Below are positions 10,014-22,392 of a DNA stretch of 64,000 nt, in pieces (the stretch's first letter is position 1; every line of letters begins with the position of its first letter). Origin of the DNA: Sclerodactyla briareus (taxonomy: Eukaryota > Echinodermata > Holothuroidea > Dendrochirotida > Sclerodactylidae); NCBI GenBank assembly GCA_026419785.1, contig JAODTK010005621.1:62001-126000 (forward strand). The letters run 5' to 3'. A program made the position numbers and the translations under genes. The notes under the pieces were generated by a model. It searched no databases, was not told where the DNA came from, and saw only the letters and a list, made by a program, of their open reading frames with translations.

Positions 10014-12407
10014 GAAGCTGGCTTCCCCTCAAAAAAACATACACCCCTCAAGTTAACATACACAACATTTGTTTGCACAATAATGGAACTTGTGAGCCCA
10101 TTGCTGTGGCTTAGGTGTGTGATACCTGGTATTGAATGACGAGAAGAGATATTGGGGAGATAAATCCTACAGGAGCTGTCCTGCAGGTTATTTTCCAAAT
10201 GTGTAAACATGCATGTTCCTAGTGCATGTGCTCTGAGGAGCTCTAGAAACTAAAAGAGCTCCAGGTCCACAATGAATAATAGTGAACAAAACTAATTATG
10301 ATATGAGGAATCTCCATGGGAAGATCTTGGATGCTAGAAGCCTCACGATGTATTGTTCATTGTGTGGTAACATGATAAAGGCTCAACGGGGCCTGCTGTA
10401 TTGCTGACGTGATCAAGGGGAAAGAGAAGCTACTCCCCACAACTGGAATGTAGATCAGTTGGCGTGGTTCATAAAATTAATGCAGAACATGGTTCCCAGT
10501 ACTACAGGTGAAATAGTGAAAATTTAGTCACTGCCTCACAACGGGAAAAACACTGTTGGCGCTGTTAGTTGAATCAAGGAGGCTAACTGCCAACTCTCCT
10601 GGGGGCATTATATTATCAAGAGGGGAGGGGAGGGGAGGGGGTAGGGATTGGAGGGTTTAAGCCCATAAGAAAAAAATTGAGAATGCCTTACTTGGGGGAT
10701 TCAGGTTTAATTAATTGCAAGATGAACATTTTACTAGTGTTGAAATGATACAACTGCGTTGGGAATGGGGTAACGTTGGGTAAATACCTGTGAATCCCTA
10801 GATCACTGTGCCCGGCTAACGCCCATTGACTCCACACAGTAAACACTGCAATTTTGCCTCTCAATAACAGAGGGAGGTATCCTCCTAGAGAGATAGTGGT
10901 CAATGATATCATTCTTCATATATTATTTTTCATTCATATCCCATAGGCAATTGTTACAAGGTTTTCAAAAATATCCCCACAAACATGAGAGACTAATCTT
11001 TATGAGATGAGTACGAGCATAGCAGGGTCAATGCTTGCGCAGAATGATCATCGGTGCAGTTATAGCACCTATGTGTGGTGTACTGCACCAATGGGAATGC
11101 CATTTTAATGGCAACATTACACAGTAAATAAGGGAGAAAATTCAATGGAATGAAGCGAACCACCCCCCTCCCCCCTGGGGGGGGGGAAGCTGGCTTCCCC
11201 TAAAAAAATTACACAACATTTGCAAAGTTAACATACACAACATTTGCACAACAATGGAACTTGTGAGCCCATTGCTGTGGCTTAGGTGTGTGATACCTGG
11301 TATTGAGTGACTAAAGGAGATATTGGGGAAAAATCCTACGGGAGAAGTCCTGCAGTTTTATTTTAACAAATGTGTAACATGCATGTTCTAGTGCATGTGC
11401 TCTGAGGAGCTCTAGAAACTAAAAGAGCTCCAGGTCCACAATGAATAATAGTGAACAAAACTAATTATGATATGAGGAATCACCATGGCAACATATTGGA
11501 TGCTAGAAGCCTCACGGATGTATTGTTCATTGTGTGGTAACATGATAAAGGCTCAACAGGGCCTACTGTATTGCTGACGTGATCAAGGGAAACGAAGCTC
11601 TCACCCCACATGGAAGTAGATTAGTTGGCATGTTATAGAAGTAAATGCAGCTCAGGTTCCAGTACTACAGTTAATAGTGAAAATTTAGTCACTGCCTCAC
11701 AACGGGAAGAAAATGCCTCGGGTGGCACTGTTAGTTGAATCAAGGAGGCTAACCGCCAACTCACCTGGGGGCATTATTTATCAAGGAGGGGAGGGGGTAA
11801 TGATTGGAGGGTTTAAGCCTATAAGAAAAAATGAGAATGTCTTACTTCCCGGTACTAATTAGGTGGGGGGATTCAGGTCCAATAAATTGCACGATGAACA
11901 TTTACTAGTGTTGAAATGATACAACTGCATTGGGAATGGGGTAACGTTGGGTGAATACCTATAAATCCCTAGATCACTGTGCCCGGAGAACGCCAATTGA
12001 CTCCACACAGTAAACACTGCAATTTTGCCTCTCAATAACAGACGGAGGTATCCTCCTAGAGTGATAGAGATCAATGATATTATTCTTCATATATTATTTT
12101 TCATTCATATCCCATAGTGCAATTGTTACAGGGTTTTAAAAAAATCCCCACAACAAACATCTTGCTGAACTCTCCTCCCCCGATGGTCATGAATATGCAT
12201 AGATAATCTTTATGTATATGAGTACGAGCATAGCAGGGTCAATGCTTGCGCAGATATGATCATCGTGTGCAGTTATGCCCCCCCAAAAAAAAACCTTATG
12301 TGTGGTGTACTGCACCAATGAGAATGCATCACCGCAACATTACACAGTATATTATTAAGGGTCAAAGTTCAATGGAATGAAGCGAAACCCTCCCCCCCCC
12401 CCCTCCC
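10014..12407 (+). repeat. Tandem direct duplication, ~1.17-kb unit
   Basis: Copy A is about 10014-11165 and copy B about 11186-12407. Both start 'gaagctggcttcccct' and end 'aatggaatgaagcgaa' next to a C-rich run. They are collinear over their length, with the same 'tggaacttgtgagcccattgctgtggcttagg' and 'ctctgaggagctctagaaactaaaagagctcc' phrases. Differences are dominated by small indels, plus a short extra segment in copy B at ~12150. No conserved coding sequence is seen; the matching minus-strand ORFs in each copy have no family resemblance. Confidence 0.88.
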
Positions 12408-14368
12408 CATTCCGAGTCTGTGGGATGTAACAGCCAGTTGGTAACAACGCTGATTATTCATATATGCATCTAAACACATTAAATGATCTAGAAGATTCCT
12501 GATAGATTCTGGTAGCATGAAAAGACATCGTGCGGGGATGAGCAATTGACTTCTGACATATATGGAAGGGAACGAGAGGGTCTATTTTAGATTTTGTGTG
12601 TGATGCATCAGACTGAGGAAAAATAATTGATGACAAAAGATACTATCTTGGTTGCCTCATATGACAAGCAGGGGGAATCGTAAGCAGAAAAGGACAACCA
12701 GGAATTGCTGTACGAGCATTTGTCACTTTCCCAATACTGTGCAGCCTGGGGTATCTAAAATGTTTATACGATGGTCTTTTATTTCGCCCTTCCGCGTAAT
12801 ATACCCTCTAGTTGCTTTACGTATGTATCAGTGGTTCAACCCTCAGCACAATCGTCTAATCACTTTGTAAAACAACACCAAACTTTGCTTCATATTGTAA
12901 AGCGGCCAATCACATCATTTCTCAGCGTTGTCAGTGGTAACTGTATTACCGCCCGCTAACAAATACGCGGGACCCTGGTGGAGTTCGGCTTTTTGATTAA
13001 ATTTTGCCTGTTACATCACAGCGTGGTGATGACTGATGCATTCTCATTGGCACAGCTTGTAAATGCTACAATCAATTAGAGCCAGCTGGCAAGTACGGCG
13101 TTACAGAGACAGCGTTACGGAGACATGCTAGTTGGAATTTTGCCATAATAGGAGCTGAATTAACGCGATTAGTCATCACTTCTTGTGTCGTCTCAATACT
13201 ACCATAGGGAAGGCTTTCTCTAGTTCAACAAGCAGATGTCGAGGTACACACATGGATTTGTAGTTGCAGTAGTAGTTGTTGGCTATACATGTTCGATATC
13301 ACATAAACATAAAGGGTGCTGGATCGCAAATGAGGCATTGAGTCTTGAACAAGACTTAGCCTGGGGTAGCTACTAGCTGATAGCTAAACAACTACTCTCA
13401 GGAAATCACATCAGAAATTTTCAGTATTCACGTTATACAAATGATGGCCACTCTCAGGACAGACGGCCTGTTGAAAATGTTGAAAGCGAGAGATTTTTGC
13501 GAATGAGGGGGCACTGACATCTCGGTCTCCCGGGGTTTGTTGTTGGCCTAGAGCTGGGGGTTCTCACAAAAGTAATGAACGACTTCATTAAATCCGAGTC
13601 ATCATTCTGTTCACATGATCCCCAACCCAGCAATTGATATTGTTCAATATCAAATACGGTGCATCATCACTATAATGAGGCAGAAAAATTTGTTGTGAAT
13701 GGACCGGCACAATATTTGCTGGGTGTTGAGAGACAATTGTGCCTTGTGAAATGTGTAACAACCAAAAAAGGGCGTTGTATACTGAGACAGTCTTCATTTC
13801 CGAATTTTCCACTATGTGGATTCAGGAGAGTATTTCGATGCATAACATTCTGACAACATTGGAATGACTCCTGCTGGTCTGTCACGCAAACGCCAGCGTT
13901 GATTATTCAACGGGTGTTTTGAGCCCTTTCAGTTGAATGTTAACTCACTATTAACTCTAACCCTCTCTGCATTAGGCACTGCACTCTCATTCAGCTTCTT
14001 GTTAAGGTACATTCATCATATGAACTGTTATTTGATGTAGGTATTATGGCCATGTCCTGTTAATTATTGGAATGAGGCAATGTGTAATAAATACTGCAGT
14101 ACATAGGTGGATCATGACTTACTAGATGAGGAGATTTTTCCTCATCTTGCATCGTAGATAAATCCTACTGTGTGGATTGAATGTTATCAAGTATTGTCTA
14201 AATAAAGAGACAACATTGCTGCAAGGCTCAGCTGTCCTATGTGTTACTTTGAATTCAGGGTCAGATCACTCAATGCTTTGAGTAACAAAAAGCAATATGT
14301 TGTGACCTCTGTTGCAATACAAGTGCAGTGCTCCTGTGATCAGGTCATGTTTCCCTACCTATCCACAG

Positions 14369-14593
14369 ACGTAGCGAGCTGGAGAGAAGGCGGTGGCTCA
14401 TTGGGGAACAAGTCAGGTGGTCCGCCACCACCCGAGGGCGAGCCACCAGGCCCCGGTCCGGACAGGGCTGAGAAACCCTGGGCCCGATGCCACCCGCGGG
14501 GATGCCTCCCCCGCCGATGCCCCCCACAGCGTCAATGGGGCTCCCATGAGGGGGCCCATGATGCCCCCCTCCTTTGCCATGATGCCAGCTTTT
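14369..14593 (+). CDS. PRRC2: PRRC2 exon: VASWREGG and Pro/Met-rich block
   Basis: Acceptor CTATCCACAG ends at 14368; donor GTAAGT at 14594. After two bases completing Asn from the previous exon it reads VASWREGGGSLGNKSGG then PPPPEGEPPGPGPDR. This matches human PRRC2C NVACWRDGG. The remainder is Pro/Met/Gly-rich (PPAGMPPPPMPPTAS, then GPMMPPSFAMMPAF), but these pieces lie in three different frames, so at least two indels occur in 225 bp. PRRC2 proteins have MMPPYMF..YP here. The region is predicted disordered, low-complexity and RNA-binding-associated. Confidence 0.86.
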
Positions 14594-15068
14594 GTAAGTT
14601 TCTGTTTAACTCCAAATTATTATTATGTTACAGACTTCCTCAGACTCAAGGAAATGATGTTCAAAATGCTTCCTTCTGTTCATGTTATTATTGATTATGT
14701 TTCATGTGACATATATATGCATAAAACCAGGTTACTGATGTAGAAATGTAGACAATTTTTTGTGCTCCCTTCGCTGTACATCCTACGTTCACTAATTGAA
14801 ATTACATGAGATGCACATATGCAAGAATAGACTCTAGTGTAAACCACTACTTAGCTTAATGGCAGCGTATAGTGGCGTACTTATGTATTGTATTTCTCGA
14901 GAATATATCTTAAGTCTGCACTATCAAACTTGAGAGCCCCATGAAAACATTTGTGTGTCATTGAACATCACCACCAAACTGGAAAACAGATGCTCTGTAT
15001 ATTCATTATTACTTTCAATTTATACTTTCAGTTTAATAGTCATTTACAAAACACGATCCAATCCACAG

Positions 15069-15200
15069 ATGTACAGAGGTTTCCCCCCTGGTGGCCCGAG
15101 GCCCCCTCATGGTGTTCCCCCCCAGGGTACCTTCCCTGGAAGGCCATTCCCTGGTATGCCCCCCAATGGGTGGTCGGTTCCCTGTCCGGCCTGATGCCAG
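15069..15200 (+). CDS. PRRC2: PRRC2 exon: Gly/Pro/Phe-rich
   Basis: Acceptor ATCCACAG ends at 15068; donor GTAAGT at 15201. It reads MYRGFPPGGPRPPHGVPPQG followed by TFPGRPFPGMPPNG. The same position in vertebrate PRRC2 is the YPRMTYPPLHGPMRFPP or YPPYLPFPPPYGPQGP segment. An in-frame TGA at the exon end is avoided if one base is gained or lost near 15170-15185, giving an end GLMPG in phase 1 that joins to GG at 17021. Apart from that indel the frame is open. Confidence 0.82.
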
Positions 15201-15384
15201 GTAAGTGAAGGTTAAAAATGTAGACCCTGTCAAAATAGACATTGACTGAACAGATGACCAGGGATGGAAAATGCAAAAGGCTTCTGCAAAAATATGTATT
15301 CAAACCTTGTGAAAGTTGTAGAAAACACGCAGTCACCAAACTAGCACTGTATCCCCTCAGTCAGAGTTCGGTCTGAACCAAGTG

Positions 15385-15800
15385 TAAGAATGGAATGTAG
15401 TTTACATCCACCAAGCGTCATTTGAATCTGACCAATTTCAAAGAATTGAATGAATACTAATTTGAACTTGGATGACCTGGAAATTATCTCCACTTATGCC
15501 GGGATAAGGTGTTGTCTATATCCACCAAGTTTTGCCCAAATCTGTCAAACTTCCCAAGATTGTGTTGTGAAAATTAGACAGCCTAAGTCATAGATGAGAC
15601 CTACTTTCAAGCTCATCTGGGACTTTCCTATGGTGGACATGTATGCCAAGTTTGGATTCAATTGTACAATATGTTGGAGAGTTATTGCATCAAGTTTTAG
15701 GTGGCCATAGGCCGAGATGATGATCGTGGCGGCCATGCACGCAAAACCTTAATACACTATATACTTGTGGTGTTGTGGGGATATCATTACCCTCCAATTT
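15385..15800. repeat. Interspersed repeat, 'ccaccaagttttg' family, copy 2
   Basis: Shares 'tctatatccaccaagttttgcccaaatctg' and the end phrase 'gcggccatgcacgcaaaacctta' with the copies at ~7440-7990 and ~17500-17970. Same orientation. No coding capacity. Confidence 0.6.
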
Positions 15801-16411
15801 TGCCCCCCCCCTTCAATACATTAATGTATGTTAGTGTACATAACAATTTGTTATTTAGTAGGGATGGTTAGCTATTGCGTTCAGGTGATGTTCATGATGA
15901 CAAGGTCCAAGCATCCAAGGAGGAATATTTTTATCTTTGTGTAAACAAGAACATCACTTTGCCCTCAACACCCGTAGGAGGTTCATTGTTGTTATGAAAT
16001 TGTCTGATTGACTAATGTATGCTTTACGAACAGCTGAAAACAAATAAAGGAGGCCATGGTGGTTGCACTTTGAACCTCTCATTCTGTTTATAAGCCTCGG
16101 CAAGCTATGTGGAATGTTAGGCTGCTGTTCATTTTCGTTTAGCTCATAGCCAAGTTATGCACAAAGTGCAGGATGCTGTGGCTTAACGTTATTTCCTGAT
16201 CACAAGTGCATATATATAGGTTTGGACTTTTCCCCTGGCTTCCATGACTGGGGAACAACTCGGTTTAGTTAGCATTGGACTAGAATGGAGCAAATCACCA
16301 GCTGCACTGTTTGTGAATTACAGCAAGAGGACACCAGCGAGAGACTTCAGAATTTAAGTTTCACAACACGGATGCGTTGTGTAATTTTTTCCTACCTGCC
16401 TATTGTGAAGT

Positions 16412-16948
16412 TTGCTGGCAGTCATTGCATTTGTCTTGTGGATTACTACGGCTTCTGGAATTGGGTTCCGTGTGATGCAGAACTGTTTAAACAGAGGGTT
16501 CTACTGCAGATTGAGCATACAGTGGTCATCTACACAGTATAGTACATATATCCCTCTGCTTCCTGCGTTTCATGTCATGGTACCTATACTCAATGCTGGA
16601 CAAATTGCGCTTTCAAAATTTCGAGGTGAGTCAAACCAAAACCCTATTATCCAAAAGAATTCATGGCAACCTTTGCGAATGTTTTCGGAAAAGTATGTTC
16701 TCTACAGGTTCTGCTCAGTGCAGTTGGCTTACAGCACTGTTGTGATAGCGCTATCAGTATTATTCGGCAACAATTTTGATCGTTACTGTCCTGATATTCT
16801 TAGCAATATTATCAATTGCATCGCACAGAACCTCTCAATAAACAATGCGTTTCTGGTATGGAAAAAATCTTATCCCCGCATGAATTGTCAGTTGGTCTGT
16901 GAACTGTTGTGTGTGCATGCAGTGATGATGATTGCTATATCGTTGTAA
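16412..16948 (+). other. Unrecognised 178-codon intronic ORF
   Basis: Open from ATG at 16412 to a stop at 16948, inside the intron before the DEGWAS exon. The predicted product is hydrophobic near the N-terminus (MLAVIAFVLWITTASGIGF) and Cys/Ile/Leu-rich further on. I recognise no family. It is probably a chance or decayed ORF in AT-rich intron, but it is unusually long for a sequence where real exons carry an indel every ~100 bp. Confidence 0.2.
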
Positions 16949-17020
16949 TGATTCTATGTCAGACGTATTAACAGTGGGCCATGCATACGTCCTAATGCTG
17001 TCCCCACATTCTCCTCGATA

Positions 17021-17275
17021 GGTTACAGCAGCCAGGGCCAGGTAGAGGCCCTCCCCCTATGGGCCCTGGTCACAGGCCCCCTGGCCCACCCCCAACCGAG
17101 GATGGTGGTGGTACCAAGCACCCCCGCATCGTGGACGAGCAGCATCTGAAGGACATGGACAGCCTGGTGAAGAGCGACGAGGGCTGGGCTAGCATGCAGG
17201 ATGAGGTGGATTACTCCGAGAGATGGTCTTCAGTGACGAGGAGAGCGACGGGCTTGGGAAAGAGGACTCAGAACA
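17021..17275 (+). CDS. PRRC2: PRRC2 exon: DEGWASMQDEVDYSE block
   Basis: Acceptor CTCCTCGATAG ends at 17020 (an alternative CAG ends at 17028); donor GTGAGT at 17276. It reads LQQPGPGRGPPPMGPGHR.. then KHPRIVDEQHLKDMDSLV and DEGWASMQDEVDYSE. Human PRRC2C has RPSILSASELKELDKFD..DEGWAGAQMEVDYTEQLNFSDDD, and PRRC2A has EVDYTEKLKFSDEEDG. The continuation VFSDEESDGLGKEDSEQ is in a frame shifted by one base just after DYSE (~17221), so one base has been lost there. The exon exits in phase 2 (CA|) and joins to G at 18835 to give Gln. This is the strongest family signature in the window. Confidence 0.93.
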
Positions 17276-17499
17276 GTGAGTGGAATGGAATCGTGCACAT
17301 GAGTGTGTATATGGATTTTGGTAGATAGAAAACTAACACGAGGTTGGGCTGACATGTAGGGATGGGGTGGATTATTTTGAGATGCTATGTATATAGCAGA
17401 CGTTGTAAGTATGCAAGGGTCATTCGGTTGCTGTGATGCATGCACTGATGAGCAGCTTTGCAAGGAATTGTTGGTGATGGGACCAAATGCTGTCACATG

Positions 17500-17990
17500 C
17501 ACCAAGGTTCATTGGAATCAGACCAACTTTGAAAAATTGGCCAAAATCATGCAGATTTGAATTTTTTTTTTCCCCTCCGGGACCTTGAATGACCTTGACT
17601 CTTTCCAGGATTGTCCACCATGTTATGTTCAAATCAAACAAACCTGTGGAGAATCACATAAATTGGCATAATTGACTTCTGATCACCTCAAAATGCTTCT
17701 GTATGGACCAATCGTAGTCTATATTCACCAGGTTTCATCCAGATCTGTTGAACAAGATCACGAAAATTGGTCGGAATAGAGGGCGCCTGTCATGTGGCAA
17801 TGCCCACTATTGCACCCATTCGAGGTTAATTTTTCTTGGCGGCATTTACACCGCAAGTTTACAGTCAATCGGATGATGAAGCATAACAGTTATTGCACTA
17901 AGGCCTAATGTTTCTCACCTTGGGTAGAAGACAGTGGTGGCAGCTACACACAAAACCATAGTGTCCCCAGACACTACTTGTGATGTGAGA
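17500..17990. repeat. Interspersed repeat, 'ccaccaagttttg' family, copy 3
   Basis: Contains 'tctatattcaccaggtttcatccagatctg' and ends near 'gctacacacaaaaccatagtg', collinear with the copies at ~7440 and ~15385. It is followed at 18111 by the TGACAACCTGCCACCAT repeat end, an order also seen from 7440 to 8340. Confidence 0.6.
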
Positions 17991-18110
17991 TATAATAAAT
18001 GGTCATGCAAAGTGATGTTACATGAAAGGTAAACTTTCTCAATAATAGCCATTCCGGATCGAGTCAAATGATGTCATTCTGTGGCTGAACCGGTTTTCTT
18101 CCTGTAGTGC

Positions 18111-18150
18111 TGACAACCTGCCACCATCCAATAACTGATGACACGGCCGG
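18111..18150. repeat. Dispersed repeat with TGACAACCTGCCACCAT end, copy 2
   Basis: 'tgacaacctgccaccatccaataactgatgacac' at 18111-18144, one of four near-identical occurrences in the window (see 8180, 20340 and 23740). Confidence 0.6.
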
Positions 18151-18834
18151 AAAAAACAAAAACAAAATCGAACAGTTTAACCGTTGTACCACCTGGAAGT
18201 GCTATTTAACATTGCAGGGGGAATGTGGCATCCATCATTATCCTACGGGCAGGTAAAACATTCAGTGAATTATCCATTGTACCTTTTTTTCTATTTTTTC
18301 AACAGAAAGTGATATTTGTTTATGTTACAAAACCCAGAAGAAAGCAGATTTGACATGTAAAAAAAAAACAGAACCAGAAGGTGTCCCTGTTCTGTATTTT
18401 ACTGGGTGACCTCAGAAAGCAATAACCACTCAAAGCAATGTCGATCCAACCTGGTTAAAAAAGTTAGCTATTGACTCTACCCAATCGCCAAATTCAAAAT
18501 GTGCTTAGTTGAATACCCCCTGTGGATCTTTTTCTTGGTGGAAAAAAAAAATCCCAAATGTATGTTACTTGGCTACTGGGCAGAACATTTTTTTTTTTTT
18601 GGTGCCACATTATATACCACGTAACTTTCTACAATCCATGCCAGTGTAATGGTATGGTAAAAGATTTTATCATCGACCAGAATTTGTTTGACTCATTTTT
18701 GAAGGAATGTGTACACAATGAACCTGCTCGGCACGTAATATTGTGAGCAGCAATGACAGCAATGAAGCATGAACCAACCAAGGGTTATCCTCCAGCTGAC
18801 ACCTTTTCTCTGTTTTGGTTTTGACTCTCAGCAG

Positions 18835-18928
18835 GAGAGAGAGGCGGGAGGCTGCGAGGAAAGAAAGGGAGGATGCGGCTGCTGAGAAAGATGAGAGGAA
18901 GACAAACCATGAGTCACACCCGCCAGAG
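18835..18928 (+). CDS. PRRC2: PRRC2 exon: short charged helix
   Basis: Acceptor TCTCAGCAG ends at 18834; donor GTGAGT at 18929. The single G at 18835 completes Gln from the previous exon, then the frame is open: RERREAARKEREDAAEKDE followed by RKTNHESHPPE, ending in phase 0. Human PRRC2C has a comparable charged Asn/Glu/Lys-rich linker (NSPKENNSEDQGSK..) after FSDDD. No frameshift is needed in this exon. Confidence 0.85.
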
Positions 18929-20339
18929 GTGAGTTGAACATAACCTCCCCTCCCCCTCCCCCCTCCAGGTACAGAGTGTCACCATTCGATAGTGTTCACG
19001 CCTGTTTGTCTAGGTTGTGCGCATTCCCACCAATCTAAATAGTCTTGAGGGTTATAGACAAGTTCTCACCATAGGTCTATCACTCCAGCCTATTTTAAAA
19101 CTGTCATCACCCTGTGAGAACACAAACAATAAGCCAGTTTCAGGTTGTAAGTGCGCATGCTCACCACTGAAGAGTTCGGGAGAATACACAAGATTCCCCC
19201 CAGCAATATCACTACAGTTTATTCTTTAACTGTCACCACTATTTGAAAACTCAACCAATTCATTCCATGTGCTCGGATGTTATTGTGATAAGTATGGGGG
19301 GAATCTGGTAAAGTTTTGTGCTGGCAGGATTTATCATTTTCAGCGGGGCAGTTTCGTTTTGCCACCCCACGGTACGTCAACGTCGGAAATGCTGTCGTTT
19401 CCATCATGACTTTGGACACAATATCATTATCCTCTCATTAAACTGTAATTCTGAACTGGCTTATTCATCTCTTCTTTTCGGATGTTTCACATCTTTTCCG
19501 ATGCTTTCAGGATGTGCAGTTTCCATTACGGGAGTTCCGAGAACGGTGGTTTGCACACTGTACATGCAACGTCAAGAGGCCAGTGTACCCCATGACCTTT
19601 GACACAATATTAATTCATCTCCTTAACTGTCCCTGTGAAAATGCTCGTTCACAGAGAGGGATATATATCCTCATCATATAACACCTCAATTTATAGCGCT
19701 GACTGCACTTACCTTTTACCACTAACCTGTGCAGTATGTCACTTACCAGCTGGCTGGATGTGGGCACCTCCGCCATTCCCAATTATGCCAGCCGAACGTT
19801 CCACAAGCTACTGGATTCTAAGAATTTTTCCTCTGAGCTCCGTTCGTCAGCAAAAATTTGAAATGGCAGAGGTGCCTCAGGTCAGACAATTTTGGCCGGA
19901 TCTAGCAAGCTAGTAGGTGACATACTGCAACCGTTCAGTGCTTCGCTTGTGAATTGTCTTAACAGAGGGTTTGAGACGTTGTATCCTTGTAAACTAATTA
20001 TGCAGTTGTAGTCACAAGACATTGAAATGGAAATACCATTGAATGATCATGCAAGAAGCTCATGTGGTCACACATTTCTCACCATGAGGAAGAATGCTAC
20101 CCAACCATATCTTGACATCTCCTTGGATAGCTCTGGTTTTGCAGTCTCTGTAAAACTTGTTATGGATTCCTCGTCAGGAATACAAATGAATTGGGATCAT
20201 GGACATAATTTTGAGCATTTTTGGACCCACTAAATTTTCGTTCACGTACACTTCAAGGGTCCGAGATTGAGGAATATGACAAGTGTCTTGGTGATTCAGG
20301 TGCTGACTGGACCCCCTGGATTTGACCCCAGAGCCAGCG

Positions 20340-20500
20340 CTAAACTGTCGTGAATAACTTTCTTCTGTGTATTCCATGGTTTCAGGTTGTTGTGCCAAAT
20401 GATGTTCCTTTCTGGCTGAGCTGGTTACGTATCTGCAATGGTGACAAACTGCCACCATCCAATAGCTGATGGCACCACCGACTGAATAGTCACAATAGTC
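20340..20500. repeat. Dispersed repeat with TGACAACCTGCCACCAT end, copy 3
   Basis: 'ggtgacaaactgccaccatccaatagctgatggcacca' at ~20441-20478. It is closest to the copy at 23830, with which it also shares 'gctgagct' upstream and 'ctgaatagt/ctaaatagt' downstream. Confidence 0.6.
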
Positions 20501-20866
20501 ACATCCCCGCTGCAGGGTTCTGCAGTGCCTTGTGACGCACTCCTAGCAATTGTGCCTTGTCTCCCTACTCATATTTCTCGACCGACAATGAGGTGCAGCA
20601 TCCGGATCTGCACCCTTGCAGGGCCTTGAATAGGTTCAGTCCTCTGCGTCTGCAAGTAAACCTTCAAAAAAAAATATATATTGGCCAAAGTTGGTTCACA
20701 TAACTATTGCTCTTTAGAGAAATCTAGCCTCCAGACTTATTTGCAATCTGTCAAAGAATGAAAATAGAAATTTTCCATGGAAATCTCAGCAACAACAAAA
20801 TGCTCATGGATTATTTACCTTGTGGCCTCACTGAATGACTAAACTATGCTCATTGACCATTAACAG

Positions 20867-21007
20867 GAGGATGACCGAGGGAGACCGGAGCGGGATTCCT
20901 CCCCGAGACCAGAGGCTATTGGCCGTGATGGCAGGCCCATGCCTATGATGCCGGGCCGGGGTATGCCACCACCCATGGGCCACATGCCGATGCCCATGGA
21001 CCAGCAG
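20867..21007 (+). CDS. PRRC2: PRRC2 exon: Arg/Asp then Met/Pro-rich
   Basis: Acceptor CATTAACAG ends at 20866; donor GTGAGT at 21008. Exactly 47 codons in phase 0, open throughout: EDDRGRPERDSSPRPEAIGR then DGRPMPMMPGRGMPPPMGHM and PMPMDQQ. The vertebrate counterpart is the Pro-rich stretch between FSDDD and the EDEIWKQRR coiled coil. This intact exon and the one at 18835 show that coding frames are recoverable where no indel has hit. Confidence 0.85.
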
Positions 21008-21501
21008 GTGAGTGGTGACAGACGAACCCAACAATACCATCTAGAAAAGTTATTCCCTGTGAGAAATCTTTAGATGAAGCAAGGTTGTTTTAATGTTTTG
21101 TTTCCCAATCAATGTCCAATGCTTGCATTGTTCTACAAACTGTGCAAGGCTGGGATGTCACACAAGCACACATGTGGCAAGCACCCGAATAAGCTGTGAT
21201 TGGTCAGAAATTTTGAATGAAATGGATCGAATGGATCGATCGAAATGGACTGCGTATGCGAAATTTACATGCATACCACTGAAGGATTCTAAATGGAGTA
21301 TCTTTCTCATATTCGCAAATTGATAGATATTAATGAGCTTATCTACCTGATGGTACAGTCATTTTCCTTCTGGAAAACTATCACTTTTTGCACATATGGT
21401 TCTTAGTCCGATGCCTATGTATTGATGTGATTTTTAACCTTGTCTAGGCAATCGATTGGCAGTTCACAAGTGGATGGACCATATTGTACTTTCACCTGCA
21501 G

Positions 21502-21720
21502 AACTGGAACCGGCCCCCTCACATGATGCCACGTCTTTCGACCCAGGAATCCCATGCCACCCTTCGCCCGGATGGGGCCGCCACCCCCCGGGCACTACCA
21601 CAGGCCGCCACCCCCTCATATGATGCCTCCGCCACCTCACCACATGGGGGTCCCGCCCCCTGGGGGCCACCAGGGCCCACCACCGGGGCCACCACTTAGC
21701 CCCTCACAGCAAGCAAAAGA
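21502..21720 (+). CDS. PRRC2: PRRC2 exon: PPPPH/MMPPPPHH Pro-rich
   Basis: Acceptor TTTCACCTGCAG ends at 21501. It starts in phase 0 as NWNRPPHMMP. After a one-base shift near 21535 it continues MPPFARMGPPPPGHYHRP, then PPPPHMMPPPPHHMG and GPPPGPPLSPSQQAKEG. PRRC2A has AGNWGPPGDYP..PPCKPPAP just before EDEDEAWRQRR, so both the NWN/NWG start and the Pro-rich run fit. The 3' border is unclear: only weak GT sites (for example 21720) follow, so the end given is approximate. Confidence 0.75.
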
Positions 21721-22392
21721 GGGTGGAAAGAATGCATTTCTCTTGCGAAGAAGGCTCAGGCACCTATGCCAACCTCAGGATCCCATGGTTGGCTGCATTC
21801 TAATTTGATCATCTTTCGAAGACTTGGAGGGTGACATCAGAGCCTAACAAGTTCCTAATCACTCAGCTCTTCGTGGGCAAGTAATATATCCGGTAGATTA
21901 TTTCCAGCAGTGAGGATAGGAAGACCAAGCTCACGTTCTGACAGAAGTTGATCCTACTTGGAGGATTTAAGTGCTTCTATAATTTCTGTTCCATTCAACA
22001 GTCCTCACAAATCTCTCTCAATTTTTTTACCCTCTGCCAACTCTCAATAACAACAGGGTTCCTGTGGTTATGGAAGACCTGGAAAAGTCATGAAATTTCT
22101 TCAATGAAAATCCAGGCCTTGATGAGTTTTAAATTCCTTGAAAAGTTGTTGGATCACAGAAAAGTCATTGAAATTTTCATGAAGTGATGTTTACTTTCTC
22201 ACAGCTGTTTGCTGTTGTTGCTTTGGCTTTTTTTTTTTTTTGGGGGGGGGGGGGGATGTTCTGTTGAAAATTCTATGCGAAAAAGCATAGTAGTAAGGTC
22301 ATGGAAATCTTTTATTTGATCATTGAAAAGTCATGCTCAGTTTCTGCAGGAACCCTGTAATAATTTCTCTTCACTACCACTCTCCCCTGAAG

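Larger units (their letters stand above)
3182..14368. other. 11.2-kb intron, repeat-rich
   Basis: Large intron between the EFPSL exon and the VASWREGG exon. Contents, listed separately, are a SINE-like tail (~3230-3320), an interspersed repeat family with a CCAT microsatellite (~3900-6330), another repeat family (~7440-7990), a motif-bearing repeat (~8180-8340), a TIR-bounded MITE (~8740-9235) and a 1.17-kb tandem duplication (10014-12407). From ~12410 to 14368 I see only AT-rich unique sequence, with no conserved coding block. Confidence 0.75.
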
